Shown: one piece after another, positions 24,704 to 34,164 of the stretch
Layout: every line of letters starts with the position of its first letter
How positions within the stretch are numbered: the stretch's first letter is position 1
Origin: Prevotella sp.
Lineage (GTDB): Bacteria > Bacteroidota > Bacteroidia > Bacteroidales > Bacteroidaceae
Assembly: GCA_017474515.1 (NCBI GenBank)
Contig: JAFVHN010000035.1
Coordinates: 1-55,262, forward strand
Direction of reading: 5' to 3'
DNA: 55,262 bases
Notes under the pieces: generated by a model
Databases searched by the model: none
Seen by the model: the letters and a program-made list of their open reading frames with translations, nothing else
Told to the model about the DNA's origin: nothing
Translations under genes and position numbers: made by a program

Positions 24704-26839
24704 TCAGAAGGGGAGTCCTACGGCGAAATGGAACGCAAAGTCGCGCGATAACCGTGGATGAACGATGGCCCAATGCTCTTTGGAGTTTTCGTAGGCGGGG
24801 TTGACGGCCTTCATGCCCATGTCGAAGCGTAGGATGAAGTAGCTGAAGTTGAGGCGCAGGCCGGCGCCGTAGGCCACGGCTATCTGCTCATAGAAATTGT
24901 CGAGGTGGAATTGTCCGCCCTCCTGTTCGGGATAGTTTCGCATGGTCCAGATGTTTCCCGCATCGATGAACAACGCCCCCGCGAGTTTCCAGAAAAGGTG
25001 GGTGCGGTATTCCATGCTGAGGTCGAGCTTCATGTCGCCCGTCTGGTTGATGAAGTCGATGGCTCCATGGTTTCCGCGGAATTTTCCGGGCCCCAGTCCC
25101 CTCACCGTCCATCCCCTTACGGAGTTGGCGCCGCCCGAGAAGTATCGTTTCTCAAAGGGCAGCACGCGGCTATTGGCGTAGGGCCATGCCACGCCCAGTG
25201 CGGCATGTAGCGCCAGCTGGTTGCTTCCGGCCAGCGTCACCGTGCGCGAGTAGTCGAAGTCGGCCTTGGCGTATTGCGCGTAGGCAATGTTGAAAAGCGT
25301 GTATTGCCCGTTGGTGTTCTTGCTGCTCCCCGTAAGGCGGCTGATGCCCGAGAGCAGGTTGCCGGCCGTTTCCACATTGAGCTTGATGGCGTGGTTGCCC
25401 TTCACGATGGTGGTGGCGAAGCCTATTTTCATGATGAACAGGTCCTCGTAGTTATAGCGCAGGATGGCGTTTCGGCTTCCGGCGGCATCGAGGTATTCTT
25501 GTTTGAAGATAGGCGAAATCCACGGCATGTGGATGTAGTTGAGGTCGAGCAGGTCCACGCGGTAGGAGTGGTGCTTGGCGGCGTCGGTCCATCGGTATCG
25601 CCACGAGCCGTTGAACAGTCGGCGGTGGAACTCGGGCCTGTCCTGCAGGTTATAGCTCACGGAAAGTTCCGACGAGGCGGTGCTCCTTCGGCGGTAAGCC
25701 CTCGACACGAGGGGTGCGAGCAGGCGCGGGAAGAGCAACTTCGTCTCAATGCTGTATTCCTTATAGTCCTGATTCTGATAGTCTTCCAGCCCCGTGATGG
25801 CCTCGAAGGCCCCTCGAAGCTGAATGGTGAGCACCTCGGAGCCGTGGAAGAGGTTGCGGTTCTCGTAGGTGAGCGATGCCGCGGCACCGAAGTCGCCCGC
25901 GGTGTTGGTGCCTTCGGGCTGGAAGCTGAGGGTGTTGGGCTTGTTGGTGTTCAGGTGGATGAGGCAGTCGAGGAGCGTGGTGTCGGGGTCTTCGGAGAAG
26001 TTGACATTTGTGTATCTCACCGCCGAGAGCCTTGCAAAGTTGTTGTAAGTCTTCTGCAGGTCGGCGGCGCTATAGGGCTCGCCGGTGCGTATGGCCGTGT
26101 TCTCCCTGAGCACCGAGGGGCGCAGGGGGAGGGTGGCCGTGGACGTTTGGGCGTGGGGGGCGAAATTGACGTTTCGGACGTAATAGACGGGATGGCGGGT
26201 GGCGACGGTGTCGCCGCCGACGCGCCATGGCGACAACTTGAGCGTGAGGTCCACAAGGTGTGAGCCGAGCGTGCTGTCGGCGGTGAAGGTGATGAAGTCT
26301 TTGTGAAAGCGGTAGTAGCCGTTGTCGTTGAGCAACGTTGTGAGGTGTTTGCGCTGGTTGTTCAACTCGTTCACCGAGAACATCATTCCCTCCTTGAGGA
26401 TGAATGCTTCGGGGTGGCGGCTAAGGAAGGCGGCGATGGAGTCGTCGCGGATGTCGTATTGAAGGTTGCGGATGTGGAAGGGCTCGCCCGGGTGGAGGTG
26501 ATATTTGAGCGACACCTTCTGGTGCTTCAGCCTTGTGGTGTCGATGGTCGTGGCGGCGTTCAGGTAGCCCATGTTTTGCATGGCCGTGGTGAGGTCGTGG
26601 GCGGTCTGGGCCGTCAGCACGGAGTCGAGGGGCACGTCCTTCTTGCGTATGAACCACTTGACCTGCGGTTGTTGCCTGATGTACGGCTCCAGGTCCGTGA
26701 GCCTGATGTCGCGGTTGTCGGACAACAGTGCCACGTCGTGGAGCATCGGTTCATCGGTGGCATTGCGCGAGGAGGTGCAGGCGGCAAGGGTGATTGCCAC
26801 GGCCAGGAAGATGACACATTTTAATAATGAAAATCTCAT
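24704..26839 (-). CDS. tamL: TamA-like Omp85 lipoprotein (TamL)
   Basis: 711-aa outer-membrane assembly protein. The N-terminal signal MRFSLLKCVIFLAVAITLAA followed by CTSS is a lipobox, the mark of the Bacteroidota lipoprotein form of TamA. POTRA-like segments cover ~residues 60-230 (NMGYLNAATTIDT, PGEPFHIRNLQYD, GYYRFHKDFI). A C-terminal Omp85 beta-barrel covers ~330-711, with FSGGANSVRGWTVRGLGPG being the lid-loop motif family, and it ends in FAVGLPF with a terminal Phe. The start at 26839 is chosen for the lipobox; an open extension to 27472 runs antisense through the neighbouring methyltransferase and is rejected. TamB is not adjacent. Divergent from the TrmH gene. Confidence 0.88.
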   Translation of the reverse strand: MRFSLLKCVIFLAVAITLAACTSSRNATDEPMLHDVALLSDNRDIRLTDLEPYIRQQPQVKWFIRKKDVPLDSVLTAQTAHDLTTAMQNMGYLNAATTIDTTRLKHQKVSLKYHLHPGEPFHIRNLQYDIRDDSIAAFLSRHPEAFILKEGMMFSVNELNNQRKHLTTLLNDNGYYRFHKDFITFTADSTLGSHLVDLTLKLSPWRVGGDTVATRHPVYYVRNVNFAPHAQTSTATLPLRPSVLRENTAIRTGEPYSAADLQKTYNNFARLSAVRYTNVNFSEDPDTTLLDCLIHLNTNKPNTLSFQPEGTNTAGDFGAAASLTYENRNLFHGSEVLTIQLRGAFEAITGLEDYQNQDYKEYSIETKLLFPRLLAPLVSRAYRRRSTASSELSVSYNLQDRPEFHRRLFNGSWRYRWTDAAKHHSYRVDLLDLNYIHMPWISPIFKQEYLDAAGSRNAILRYNYEDLFIMKIGFATTIVKGNHAIKLNVETAGNLLSGISRLTGSSKNTNGQYTLFNIAYAQYAKADFDYSRTVTLAGSNQLALHAALGVAWPYANSRVLPFEKRYFSGGANSVRGWTVRGLGPGKFRGNHGAIDFINQTGDMKLDLSMEYRTHLFWKLAGALFIDAGNIWTMRNYPEQEGGQFHLDNFYEQIAVAYGAGLRLNFSYFILRFDMGMKAVNPAYENSKEHWAIVHPRLSRDFAFHFAVGLPF

Positions 26840-26857
26840 TATTTCTGAATTTGAATG

Positions 26858-26865
26858 CAAAATTA
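26858..26865 (-). promoter_or_regulatory. -7 box for tamL
   Basis: Minus strand reads TAATTTTG, matching TAnnTTTG, 18 bp before the tamL ATG. It sits back to back with the box for the divergent TrmH gene. Confidence 0.6.
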
Positions 26866-26878
26866 GCAAAAAAAATCG

Positions 26879-26886
26879 TACTTTTG
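26879..26886 (+). promoter_or_regulatory. -7 box for the TrmH-family gene (near-leaderless)
   Basis: TACTTTTG matches TAnnTTTG and ends 4 bp before the ATG at 26891, so the mRNA would start at or very near the initiation codon. Confidence 0.6.
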
Positions 26887-26890
26887 CCAC

Positions 26891-27637
26891 ATGATAAGCA
26901 AAAACTTGATAAAATACATCCATTCGCTGGAAGTGAAGAAGGTTCGCGGCGCCGAAAAGGCGTTTGTGGCCGAAGGTCCGAAGGTGGTTGGTGAACTGAT
27001 GGCGGTGATGGAGCCCCAGCGCCTGGTGGCCACCCGGGAGTGGTATGACGGCCATCGGCGGCAGCCCAGGGCGCAAGACGTACTGGTCACGGAGGAGGAG
27101 CTGAGGCGTGTCAGTTTCCTTCAACATCCGCAACAGGTATTGGCGGTGTTCCCCATTCCTGCCAATGCGCCTGAGGACCTGCACCCGGAGGAAGAGCTCT
27201 ACATAGCGCTCGACAATGTGCAGGACCCCGGCAATCTGGGCACCATCATCCGCATTGCCGACTGGTTTGGCATCAGCCATATTATATGTTCCGTAGGCAC
27301 CGCCGACGCCTATAATCCGAAGGTGGTGCAGGCCACCATGGGTAGCCTGGCAAGGGTGAGGCCGTGCTATGTGGACCTGCCGGCGTTTCTTTCCTCGCTT
27401 TCCCGGGGCGTTCCCGTTTACGGCACTTTCCTCGACGGCGACTCTCTCTATGCGAAACGTCTTACGGGCCACGGCATCCTCGTCATGGGGAATGAAGGCA
27501 ACGGGGTGTCGGCGGCGGTGGAGGCACTGGTGGGCGAACGCATTAAAATTCCCTCGTTCCCGCCGGGCAAGCCTACGGCAGAGAGCTTGAACGTAGCCGT
27601 GGCCACGGCTATTTGCGTGGCGGAATTTAGAAAGTGA
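26891..27637 (+). CDS. TrmH/SpoU-family RNA 2'-O-methyltransferase
   Basis: 248 aa. An N-terminal substrate-binding region of ~95 residues (KAFVAEGPKVVGELM) precedes the SPOUT catalytic domain. All three SpoU motifs are visible: DNVQDPGNLGTIIRIADW, ILVMGNEGNGVS and ESLNVAVATAI. It methylates ribose 2'-OH in tRNA or rRNA; the exact target is not readable. Divergent from tamL with a 51-bp gap holding both -7 boxes. A second, distinct family member lies at 54079-54882. Confidence 0.92.
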   Translation: MISKNLIKYIHSLEVKKVRGAEKAFVAEGPKVVGELMAVMEPQRLVATREWYDGHRRQPRAQDVLVTEEELRRVSFLQHPQQVLAVFPIPANAPEDLHPEEELYIALDNVQDPGNLGTIIRIADWFGISHIICSVGTADAYNPKVVQATMGSLARVRPCYVDLPAFLSSLSRGVPVYGTFLDGDSLYAKRLTGHGILVMGNEGNGVSAAVEALVGERIKIPSFPPGKPTAESLNVAVATAICVAEFRK

Positions 27638-27657
27638 AGCTTATAAATGAAAAATAA

Positions 27658-27742
27658 AGCCCCCCTCTAATCCCCCCCTTGGGGGGAAGACGTACGGCCA
27701 AAGGGCTTCCCCTCCTACGGGATGGGTCGGTGTGGGCCATGA
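27658..27742 (+). repeat. C/G-rich double-hairpin element
   Basis: First hairpin CCCCCC/GGGGGG around TT, then GAAGACGTACGGCC, then a diverged second hairpin (CCCCTCC TACG GGATGGG) ending GTGTGGGCCATGAAC. Same element as at 2714-2802, 40661-40736 and 41677-41759. It fills the gap between the TrmH-family and hydrolase genes. Confidence 0.75.
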
Positions 27743-27759
27743 ACTCCTAATATATTACA

Positions 27760-28911
27760 ATGAAAAAACTATTGCTTCTCAGCCTGTTGTTCTTCTCTGT
27801 GTCGGTCAGTGCGCAGAAACGGGAACTCTTTGAGTTTAAGAAGAATATGCCCGTTTATTGCGACGAGCTGATAAAAGACATGACCTATCCGCTGGCCTGG
27901 GGGAATGCCCCTCAGAAGAATTTCAAGAAATGGAAGAAAGCGGCGCGCGCCAAGGTGCTGGAGTGCATGATGACGCCGCCGGCGCCGCCCGTGAACGGCT
28001 TTGAGCTGAAAGTGCTCGACGAGGAACAACGCAACGGCTATAAGGCGCGGAAACTGGAATTCCAGCTCAGCAAATATTATAAGGTGCGGGCCTATCTGCT
28101 GGTGCCCGATGCGCCCGGCAAGCATCCCGCCATCAACCTTCTGCATGACCACGGCGCCCACCTGTTCATAGGGAAGGAAAAGATGATACGGCCTTTCCAT
28201 GAAGATTCCACGGTGATGAAAGATGCCGAGGAATGGCAGGACGTGGTCTATGGAGGGCAGTTTTGGGGCGATTTCCTGGCACAACATGGCTTTGTGGTCT
28301 TCTCGGCCGATGCTCCCGCCTGGGGCGAGAGGGGCAGGGCAGAGGGCGTGGACCGCTCAAAATACGACATCATGGCAGGAAACATGATGATGTATGGTCG
28401 CGACTTGAGCGCTTTTATGACTTACGACGACATGGCCACCACCGAACTGCTGGCCTCGTTGCCCGAGGTGGACGCCGAACGCATTGGCTGTGCCGGGTGT
28501 TCCATGGGCGCTTACAGGGCATGGATGCTCGGCGCTCTCTCAGACAAGATAAAAGCCATGGCGGCGGTGTGCTGGATGGTGACCAGCGACGTGCAACTCA
28601 CCCTCAACTACGGAAGAAGTGAGAATGGCGGATTTGCCAACTGCATTCCCGCGCTTCGGCAATATCTTGATTATCCACACATTGCCAGCCTGGCGTGTCC
28701 CAAGCCCGCGCTGTTCATCAACGGTAGCCAGGATAAGCTTTTCCCAGTGCCGGGAGCCGAGAAAGCATTTAAAATCATGCACGACGTGTGGGACAGCCAG
28801 CATGCCTCGGAACAACTTATCACTGAGTTGTGGGACATGCCCCACGGATGTCCGCCCGATGCACAACAACGAGTATTAACTTTTTTCCAAAAAACATTGT
28901 TGGGGAAATAG
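27760..28911 (+). CDS. Secreted dienelactone-hydrolase-like alpha/beta hydrolase
   Basis: 383-aa exported hydrolase with a signal peptide ending VSAQ (~19). The fold resembles the large abhydrolase_7/acetyl-xylan-esterase-like group. Nucleophile elbow GCSMG places Ser248; INGSQDKLFPVP supplies the likely Asp and LWDMPHGCPP the His. HDHGAHLFIGKE forms the oxyanion-hole region. Probable carbohydrate or xenobiotic ester hydrolase in the periplasm. It lies 29 bp upstream of the FAD-dependent dehydrogenase on the same strand, though the functional link is unclear. Confidence 0.82.
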   Translation: MKKLLLLSLLFFSVSVSAQKRELFEFKKNMPVYCDELIKDMTYPLAWGNAPQKNFKKWKKAARAKVLECMMTPPAPPVNGFELKVLDEEQRNGYKARKLEFQLSKYYKVRAYLLVPDAPGKHPAINLLHDHGAHLFIGKEKMIRPFHEDSTVMKDAEEWQDVVYGGQFWGDFLAQHGFVVFSADAPAWGERGRAEGVDRSKYDIMAGNMMMYGRDLSAFMTYDDMATTELLASLPEVDAERIGCAGCSMGAYRAWMLGALSDKIKAMAAVCWMVTSDVQLTLNYGRSENGGFANCIPALRQYLDYPHIASLACPKPALFINGSQDKLFPVPGAEKAFKIMHDVWDSQHASEQLITELWDMPHGCPPDAQQRVLTFFQKTLLGK

Positions 28912-28940
28912 ACGTTTAGAAAATAAGTCGTTTAGGAAAA

Positions 28941-30554
28941 ATGATTCAAGAATTGTCGCTTAGGCTATTGCCCAGCCAGGCCGCCGACGAGCAGGCCATA
29001 AAAGATTATCTTTCAAAGGAAAAGGGCATGAACGGAATATGCGCGGTGCGCGTGTTGAAGAAAAGCATTGACGCACGGCAACGCACGGTCTTTGTAAACC
29101 TGAAAGTGAGGGCATACGTCAACGAACTTCCCGAAGCGGAGGAATATGTTGAAACCCATTATGGGGATGTGTCAGATGGTCGCCAGGTCATTGTCGTGGG
29201 AGCGGGGCCCGGCGGATTGTTTGCCGCCCTGCGGCTCATTGAGCTCGGGCTGAGACCGGTGGTCTTGGAACGTGGAAAAAATGTAAGGGACCGCAAATTG
29301 GACCTTGCTCAGATAGCAAAAACGCATAGCGTGGAAACCGAGAGTAATTATTGTTTCGGGGAAGGCGGCGCCGGTGCTTACTCAGACGGTAAATTGTTCA
29401 CACGCAGTAAGAAAAGGGGAAACACTGAGAAAATACTTCATGTGTTCTGTCAGCACGGGGCAAGCACTTCCATCTTGTCGGATGCCCATCCGCATATCGG
29501 CACCGACAAATTGCCTCGCGTTATTGAAAACATGAGGAACACCATTATCAGATGTGGTGGCGAAGTGCATTTCCAGACCAAGATGGTGGAGTTGATACTT
29601 CAAATGGAACATGGACAAATGCCCAGGGCGGTCGGCGTGCGAACCGTCAATGTTTCGACGAACGAGGAAAAGGAATGGAGGGGTCCTGTCATCCTTGCCA
29701 CGGGACATTCGGCCAGGGATGTTTATCAATACTTTGCCAATGAAAAAATGGCCATTGAAGCAAAGGGGTTGGCAGTAGGCGTGAGGCTTGAACACCCCAG
29801 CCACCTCATCGACCAGATACAATACCATAGCCGCGAAGGTAAGGGAAAATACTTGCCGACGGCCGAATATAGCTTTATCACGCAGGTGGAAGGAAGGGGA
29901 GTCTATAGTTTTTGTATGTGTCCGGGAGGGATTGTCATTCCAGCTGCCAGCGGTCCGGAGCAGATTGTTGTCAACGGCATGAGCCCGTCGCACCGCTCCA
30001 CGGCTTGGAGCAATAGCGGAATGGTGGTGGAGGTGAGGCCCGAAGACCTCGATGAGTTCCGTCTTCCCAATATCAACGGCGACGACCCGTTGCGCATGAT
30101 GCGGCTTCAAGTACATCTTGAGAAATTGTGTTGGCAACAGGGCAATATGAGGCAAACGGCGCCCGCACAGCGCATGGCCGACTTTGTGAACGGCCGTCTC
30201 TGTGCATCCTTGCCCACGTCGAGCTATGCTCCGGGACTCATTGCCAGTCCGTTGCATTTCTGGATTCCGCCGTTTATTTCACGGAGGTTGCAGGAAGGTT
30301 TCCGTAAATTCGGTAAGATGAGCAGGGGATTTCTTACAAATGATGCCACGCTGATTGCCATTGAGACACGTACCTCCTCTCCCGTGAGAATACTTCGCGA
30401 TGGTGTTTCCTTGCAACATCTGGCCTGCGAGGGACTATTCCCTTGCGGCGAAGGGGCTGGTTATGCCGGCGGCATTGTGTCGGCGGCGGTGGATGGCGAA
30501 AGGTGTGCCGATCAGTGCTTGGCCTTCATTTCCTCCAACTCCTTATTGAGGTAA
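28941..30554 (+). CDS. FAD-dependent dehydrogenase (COG2509-like)
   Basis: 537-aa flavoprotein. After an ~85-residue N-terminal domain comes the Rossmann dinucleotide motif VVGAGPGGLFAALRL with downstream VVLERGKNVRDRK. A Gly-rich stretch (CFGEGGAGAYSDGKL) and the C-terminal FAD motif (CGEGAGYAGGIVSAAVDG) complete the COG2509 pattern of uncharacterised NAD(FAD)-utilising dehydrogenases. The last 43 bp overlap the convergent uvrA gene, so the final ~14 residues ([11 protein letters not shown] region) lie antisense to uvrA codons. Substrate unknown; cytoplasmic. Confidence 0.85.
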   Translation: MIQELSLRLLPSQAADEQAIKDYLSKEKGMNGICAVRVLKKSIDARQRTVFVNLKVRAYVNELPEAEEYVETHYGDVSDGRQVIVVGAGPGGLFAALRLIELGLRPVVLERGKNVRDRKLDLAQIAKTHSVETESNYCFGEGGAGAYSDGKLFTRSKKRGNTEKILHVFCQHGASTSILSDAHPHIGTDKLPRVIENMRNTIIRCGGEVHFQTKMVELILQMEHGQMPRAVGVRTVNVSTNEEKEWRGPVILATGHSARDVYQYFANEKMAIEAKGLAVGVRLEHPSHLIDQIQYHSREGKGKYLPTAEYSFITQVEGRGVYSFCMCPGGIVIPAASGPEQIVVNGMSPSHRSTAWSNSGMVVEVRPEDLDEFRLPNINGDDPLRMMRLQVHLEKLCWQQGNMRQTAPAQRMADFVNGRLCASLPTSSYAPGLIASPLHFWIPPFISRRLQEGFRKFGKMSRGFLTNDATLIAIETRTSSPVRILRDGVSLQHLACEGLFPCGEGAGYAGGIVSAAVDGERCADQCLAFISSNSLLR

Positions 30555-33352
30555 TAAGGCGTGTAACCCTGTTTGCTTTTTGCCACTTCCTCGGGCGTTC
30601 CCGTGGCCATCACCCGGCCGCCGTTGCGTCCGCCTTCGGGGCCCATGTCGATGATGTGGTCGGCCAGTTTTATGACGTCGAGGTTGTGCTCAATGATAAC
30701 AACGGTGTTGCCTTTGTTGACCAGCCTTTGAAGCACGTCCATCAGCATCCTGATGTCCTCGAAATGCAGGCCCGTGGTGGGCTCGTCGAGGATGAAAAGT
30801 GTCTTTCCGGTGTCTTTCTTGCTCAGTTCCGTTGCCAGTTTCACCCTTTGGCTTTCACCGCCCGACAGGGTGGTGGAAGGCTGTCCGAGTTTGATATATC
30901 CCAGTCCCACGTCCTGGATGGTTTTTATTTTCCTCAGTATTTCCGGCACATTTTCAAAGAATTCCACCGCTTGGTTGATGGTCATGTCGAGCACGTCGGC
31001 AATACTTTTCCCCTTATACCGCACTTCGAGCGTTTCACGGTTGTAGCGTTTTCCGTGGCATACCTCGCAGGGCACCATGACATCCGGTAGGAAATTCATT
31101 TCGATGGTCTTGTATCCGTTGCCGCCGCAAGTTTCGCAACGTCCGCCTTTCACGTTGAATGAGAAACGTCCGGGCTTGTAGCCTCTGATTTTTGCTTCGG
31201 GCAGGTTGACAAAAAGGTTTCGGATGTCGGCAAACACGCCCGTGTAGGTGGCGGGATTGCTGCGTGGAGTGCGGCCGATGGGAGCCTGATCCACATTGAC
31301 CACTTTGTCAATGTTTTCAATTCCTTCCACCGCTTCAAAGGGCATGGGCTTTTTCAGACTTCTGTAGAAATGCTGGCTGAGGATGGGCTGCAGGGTTTCG
31401 TTGACGAGTGTTGACTTTCCAGAACCCGAAACGCCAGTAACGACGATGAGTTTTCCAAGTGGGAACTCCACATCGACGTGCTTGAGATTGTTGCCGCTGG
31501 CTCCTATTATCTTGATGCTCTTTCCGTTGCCTTTTCGCCGGCCTGCGGCGGGCAGTTCAATCGAACGTCTCCCGTTCAGGTATTGAGCGGTGAGCGTTTC
31601 CTTGTCTTTCATATCGGCGGGTTTCCCTTGGAACACCACTTCGCCGCCTTTTCGTCCGGCTCCCGGTCCGATGTCGATGATATAGTCGGCACTGAGCATC
31701 ATTTCCTTGTCGTGTTCAACGACGATGACGGTGTTTCCGAGGTCGCGCAGTTCTTTCAACGAACGTATCAGGCGGTCGTTGTCGCGCTGGTGGAGTCCGA
31801 TACTTGGTTCGTCGAGGATGTAAAGCACGTTGACCAGTTGTGAGCCTATCTGCGTCGCCAGTCTTATTCGCTGGCTCTCACCGCCCGAAAGTGTTCCCGA
31901 CTGCCTGTCGAGCGAGAGGTATTCCAGTCCCACCTCCAGCATGAAGTCGAGGCGCGTGATGATTTCCTTCGTTATTTCGGCGGCAATTTGTTGTTGTTGT
32001 GGAGTCATCACGTTTTTGGCATTTACCATCCACTCTTTCAGTTCCGAGATGTCCATTTTTGCCAATTCCGAGATGTTCTTGTCGCCGATTTTGTAGGAAA
32101 GCGACTCGCGGTTGAGCCTCATGCCCTTACATTCCGGACAGTCGGTGACGGCGAGGAACTGGTCGGCCCATTTCTGTCCGGCCTGGCTGTCGTCGTTGTC
32201 CATGACGCTTCTCAAATACTTCACTACGCCGTTGAAATCCACGAAGTAGTCGCTCGAAGTGTGTACCAGTTCCTTGCTTATTCTCACGTTTCCAAGTGTG
32301 CCGTAGAGCACCTCGCGAAGTGCCTCCTCGGGCAGGTCGCCGACTTTTGTTTTCAGGTCACATCCGTATTTTTCGAGCACGGCGGCTATTTGCCAGAAAA
32401 TCATCTGGTTCTTGTATTTCCCCAGCGGTGTGATGGCCCCGTCGTAAATGCTGACGTTGCGGTTGGGGATGACTTTGTCCATGTCGATTTCATGCACATA
32501 GCCCAGTCCTTTGCAATGAGGGCACGCTCCTTCGGGCGAGTTGAACGAAAATTTGTTGGGGGCGGGGTCGCTGTAAGAGATGCCGGTTGTGGGGCACATC
32601 AACCGCTTGCTGTAATACTTGGCGCTGCCGCTGTCTTTTTCCATAATCATCAGCAGCCCCTCTCCCTGTTTCATGGCTGTTGCCACGCTTTTCTTGAGCC
32701 GTTCATCGTCTTTGGCCTGCACGCGCAACTTGTCGATGACCACCTCAATGTTGTGGTTCTTATAGCGGTCAACCTTCATTCCGCGTGTAATTTCTTTCAC
32801 CTCGCCGTCGATGCGGATGTTGAGGAAACCTTTTTTCCTCATGCTCTCGAACAGTTCGCGGTAGTGTCCTTTTCTGTTTCTCACCAATGGCGCGAGGATG
32901 TAGATGGCCTTGCCGTCGTAGTCGGAAAGAATCATGCTGATGACCTTCTCTTCGGTATATTTTACCATTTTCTCGCCGGTCATATAGCTGTAGGCGGTGC
33001 CGGCGCGTGCGAAGAGAAGTCGCAGGTAGTCATATACTTCCGTGGTGGTGCCCACGGTTGAACGCGGGTTTTTGTTGGTGGTTTTCTGCTCTATGCTGAT
33101 AACGGGGCTAAGGCCGGTGATTTTGTCAACGTCGGGACGTTCTATGCCTCCGAGGAAGTTGCGGGCGTAGGCCGAGAAAGTCTCAATATACCTGCGTTGG
33201 CCTTCAGCAAAAATGGTGTCGAAGGCCAACGACGATTTGCCGCTTCCACTAAGACCAGTCATCACGGTCAAACTTCCGCGAGGTATCTCAACGTCAATGT
33301 TTTTCAGGTTGTGCACACGGGCACCCCATACGCAAATTTTATCGTTTTCCAA
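30512..33352 (-). CDS. uvrA: Excinuclease ABC subunit A
   Basis: 946-aa damage-recognition ATPase of nucleotide excision repair. The first Walker A is GLSGSGKSS (33-41) and the second [12 protein letters not shown] signatures LSGGESQRI and LSGGESQRV are present. Zinc modules include [19 protein letters not shown] and [10 protein letters not shown] with [11 protein letters not shown]. The family N-terminus ([18 protein letters not shown]) requires a TTG start at 33352: the upstream frame is closed by a TAG 12 bp before it and no ATG is available. Its 3' end overlaps the convergent FAD-dependent dehydrogenase by 43 bp. Confidence 0.96.
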   Translation of the reverse strand: MENDKICVWGARVHNLKNIDVEIPRGSLTVMTGLSGSGKSSLAFDTIFAEGQRRYIETFSAYARNFLGGIERPDVDKITGLSPVISIEQKTTNKNPRSTVGTTTEVYDYLRLLFARAGTAYSYMTGEKMVKYTEEKVISMILSDYDGKAIYILAPLVRNRKGHYRELFESMRKKGFLNIRIDGEVKEITRGMKVDRYKNHNIEVVIDKLRVQAKDDERLKKSVATAMKQGEGLLMIMEKDSGSAKYYSKRLMCPTTGISYSDPAPNKFSFNSPEGACPHCKGLGYVHEIDMDKVIPNRNVSIYDGAITPLGKYKNQMIFWQIAAVLEKYGCDLKTKVGDLPEEALREVLYGTLGNVRISKELVHTSSDYFVDFNGVVKYLRSVMDNDDSQAGQKWADQFLAVTDCPECKGMRLNRESLSYKIGDKNISELAKMDISELKEWMVNAKNVMTPQQQQIAAEITKEIITRLDFMLEVGLEYLSLDRQSGTLSGGESQRIRLATQIGSQLVNVLYILDEPSIGLHQRDNDRLIRSLKELRDLGNTVIVVEHDKEMMLSADYIIDIGPGAGRKGGEVVFQGKPADMKDKETLTAQYLNGRRSIELPAAGRRKGNGKSIKIIGASGNNLKHVDVEFPLGKLIVVTGVSGSGKSTLVNETLQPILSQHFYRSLKKPMPFEAVEGIENIDKVVNVDQAPIGRTPRSNPATYTGVFADIRNLFVNLPEAKIRGYKPGRFSFNVKGGRCETCGGNGYKTIEMNFLPDVMVPCEVCHGKRYNRETLEVRYKGKSIADVLDMTINQAVEFFENVPEILRKIKTIQDVGLGYIKLGQPSTTLSGGESQRVKLATELSKKDTGKTLFILDEPTTGLHFEDIRMLMDVLQRLVNKGNTVVIIEHNLDVIKLADHIIDMGPEGGRNGGRVMATGTPEEVAKSKQGYTPYYLNKELEEMKAKH

Positions 33353-33417
33353 CTTTTTCTAAGTTAATTCAAAGGAGTTTTGGCGATTGTGGATGACAAC
33401 TCCAAGCGGTTAAGTTT

Positions 33418-34137
33418 TTATTCCGTTGCCCCTTGGCCCTCGGTATATCCCCTGAGCAAGTTGACGTCGCGCCGGATGTTGTATTTCCTCCCGTCGGCAC
33501 CTTTCGCCTTCACCAGCACATAGTAAACGCCCTGTTTCACGTCGCGTCCGTTGAACGTGCCGTCCCATCCTCCTGCGGGGTCGCTCCACTCGTAGATTTT
33601 CTGTCCCCAACGGTTGAAGATGGTGGCATGGAACTCCACGAGGCTTTGCCATCCGTCCTTTGCCTTGTAAATGTCGTTGATATTGTCGCCGTTGGGCGAA
33701 AAGGCGTTGGGCATTTCCAACCGGCTTTCGCTCACCGTGACGCGGATGGGCTGCATGTCGGCCCAATATTCATCGGTGAAACTCACCGTGTCGTTGCCTT
33801 GTATGAAGAGGGCATAGCACACGATGGCGTGGCTTCCTGCCTGTGTGAACGTACATTCGGTATTTTCTTCATACCTGGTTAGGTAGGGCGACTCTTCGCC
33901 TTCCATCGTGAACCGCCATTCGTAAGTGGCCGACCATCCGTCGGTGTTTTCCGGCTGAGCCAGGAAGCGGCCTTTCACCGGTGCCGAGCCCGAAAATTGC
34001 GTTGATTCTTCTTCCTCGCCGTCGGAACTCGAAAAGAATGCCGTGGGGTTGATATTGGGCCACGCATCCTGTGCCATGGCATTGCCGGCAAACAGGGCGC
34101 ACGCGGAGGTAATGATATACGAAAGAATGCTTTTCAT
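33418..34137 (-). CDS. Secreted protein with gliding-motility-type (CHU_C) T9SS sorting domain
   Basis: 239 aa: signal peptide to about residue 22 (GNAMAQ), a PKD-like beta-rich region (~50-135, WSATYEWRFTMEG... AGSHAIVCYALF), then a type B T9SS C-terminal domain (~142-230) with the signature MPNAFSPNGDNINDIYK, FNRWGQKIYEW and GGWDGTFNGRDVKQGVYYV. It is predicted to be exported through the type IX system to the cell surface. Last gene of a three-gene run of secreted proteins, 27 bp after the BIG2 protein. Confidence 0.88.
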   Translation of the reverse strand: MKSILSYIITSACALFAGNAMAQDAWPNINPTAFFSSSDGEEEESTQFSGSAPVKGRFLAQPENTDGWSATYEWRFTMEGEESPYLTRYEENTECTFTQAGSHAIVCYALFIQGNDTVSFTDEYWADMQPIRVTVSESRLEMPNAFSPNGDNINDIYKAKDGWQSLVEFHATIFNRWGQKIYEWSDPAGGWDGTFNGRDVKQGVYYVLVKAKGADGRKYNIRRDVNLLRGYTEGQGATE

Positions 34138-34164
34138 CAGTTTGTCAACTTTTTAAAGGCTCTT

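Noticed and set aside
26840-27472. N-terminal extension of tamL by more than 200 codons
   Set aside because: The extension is antisense to the TrmH-family gene with all three SpoU motifs, and the internal start gives a proper lipobox and a -7 box just upstream.
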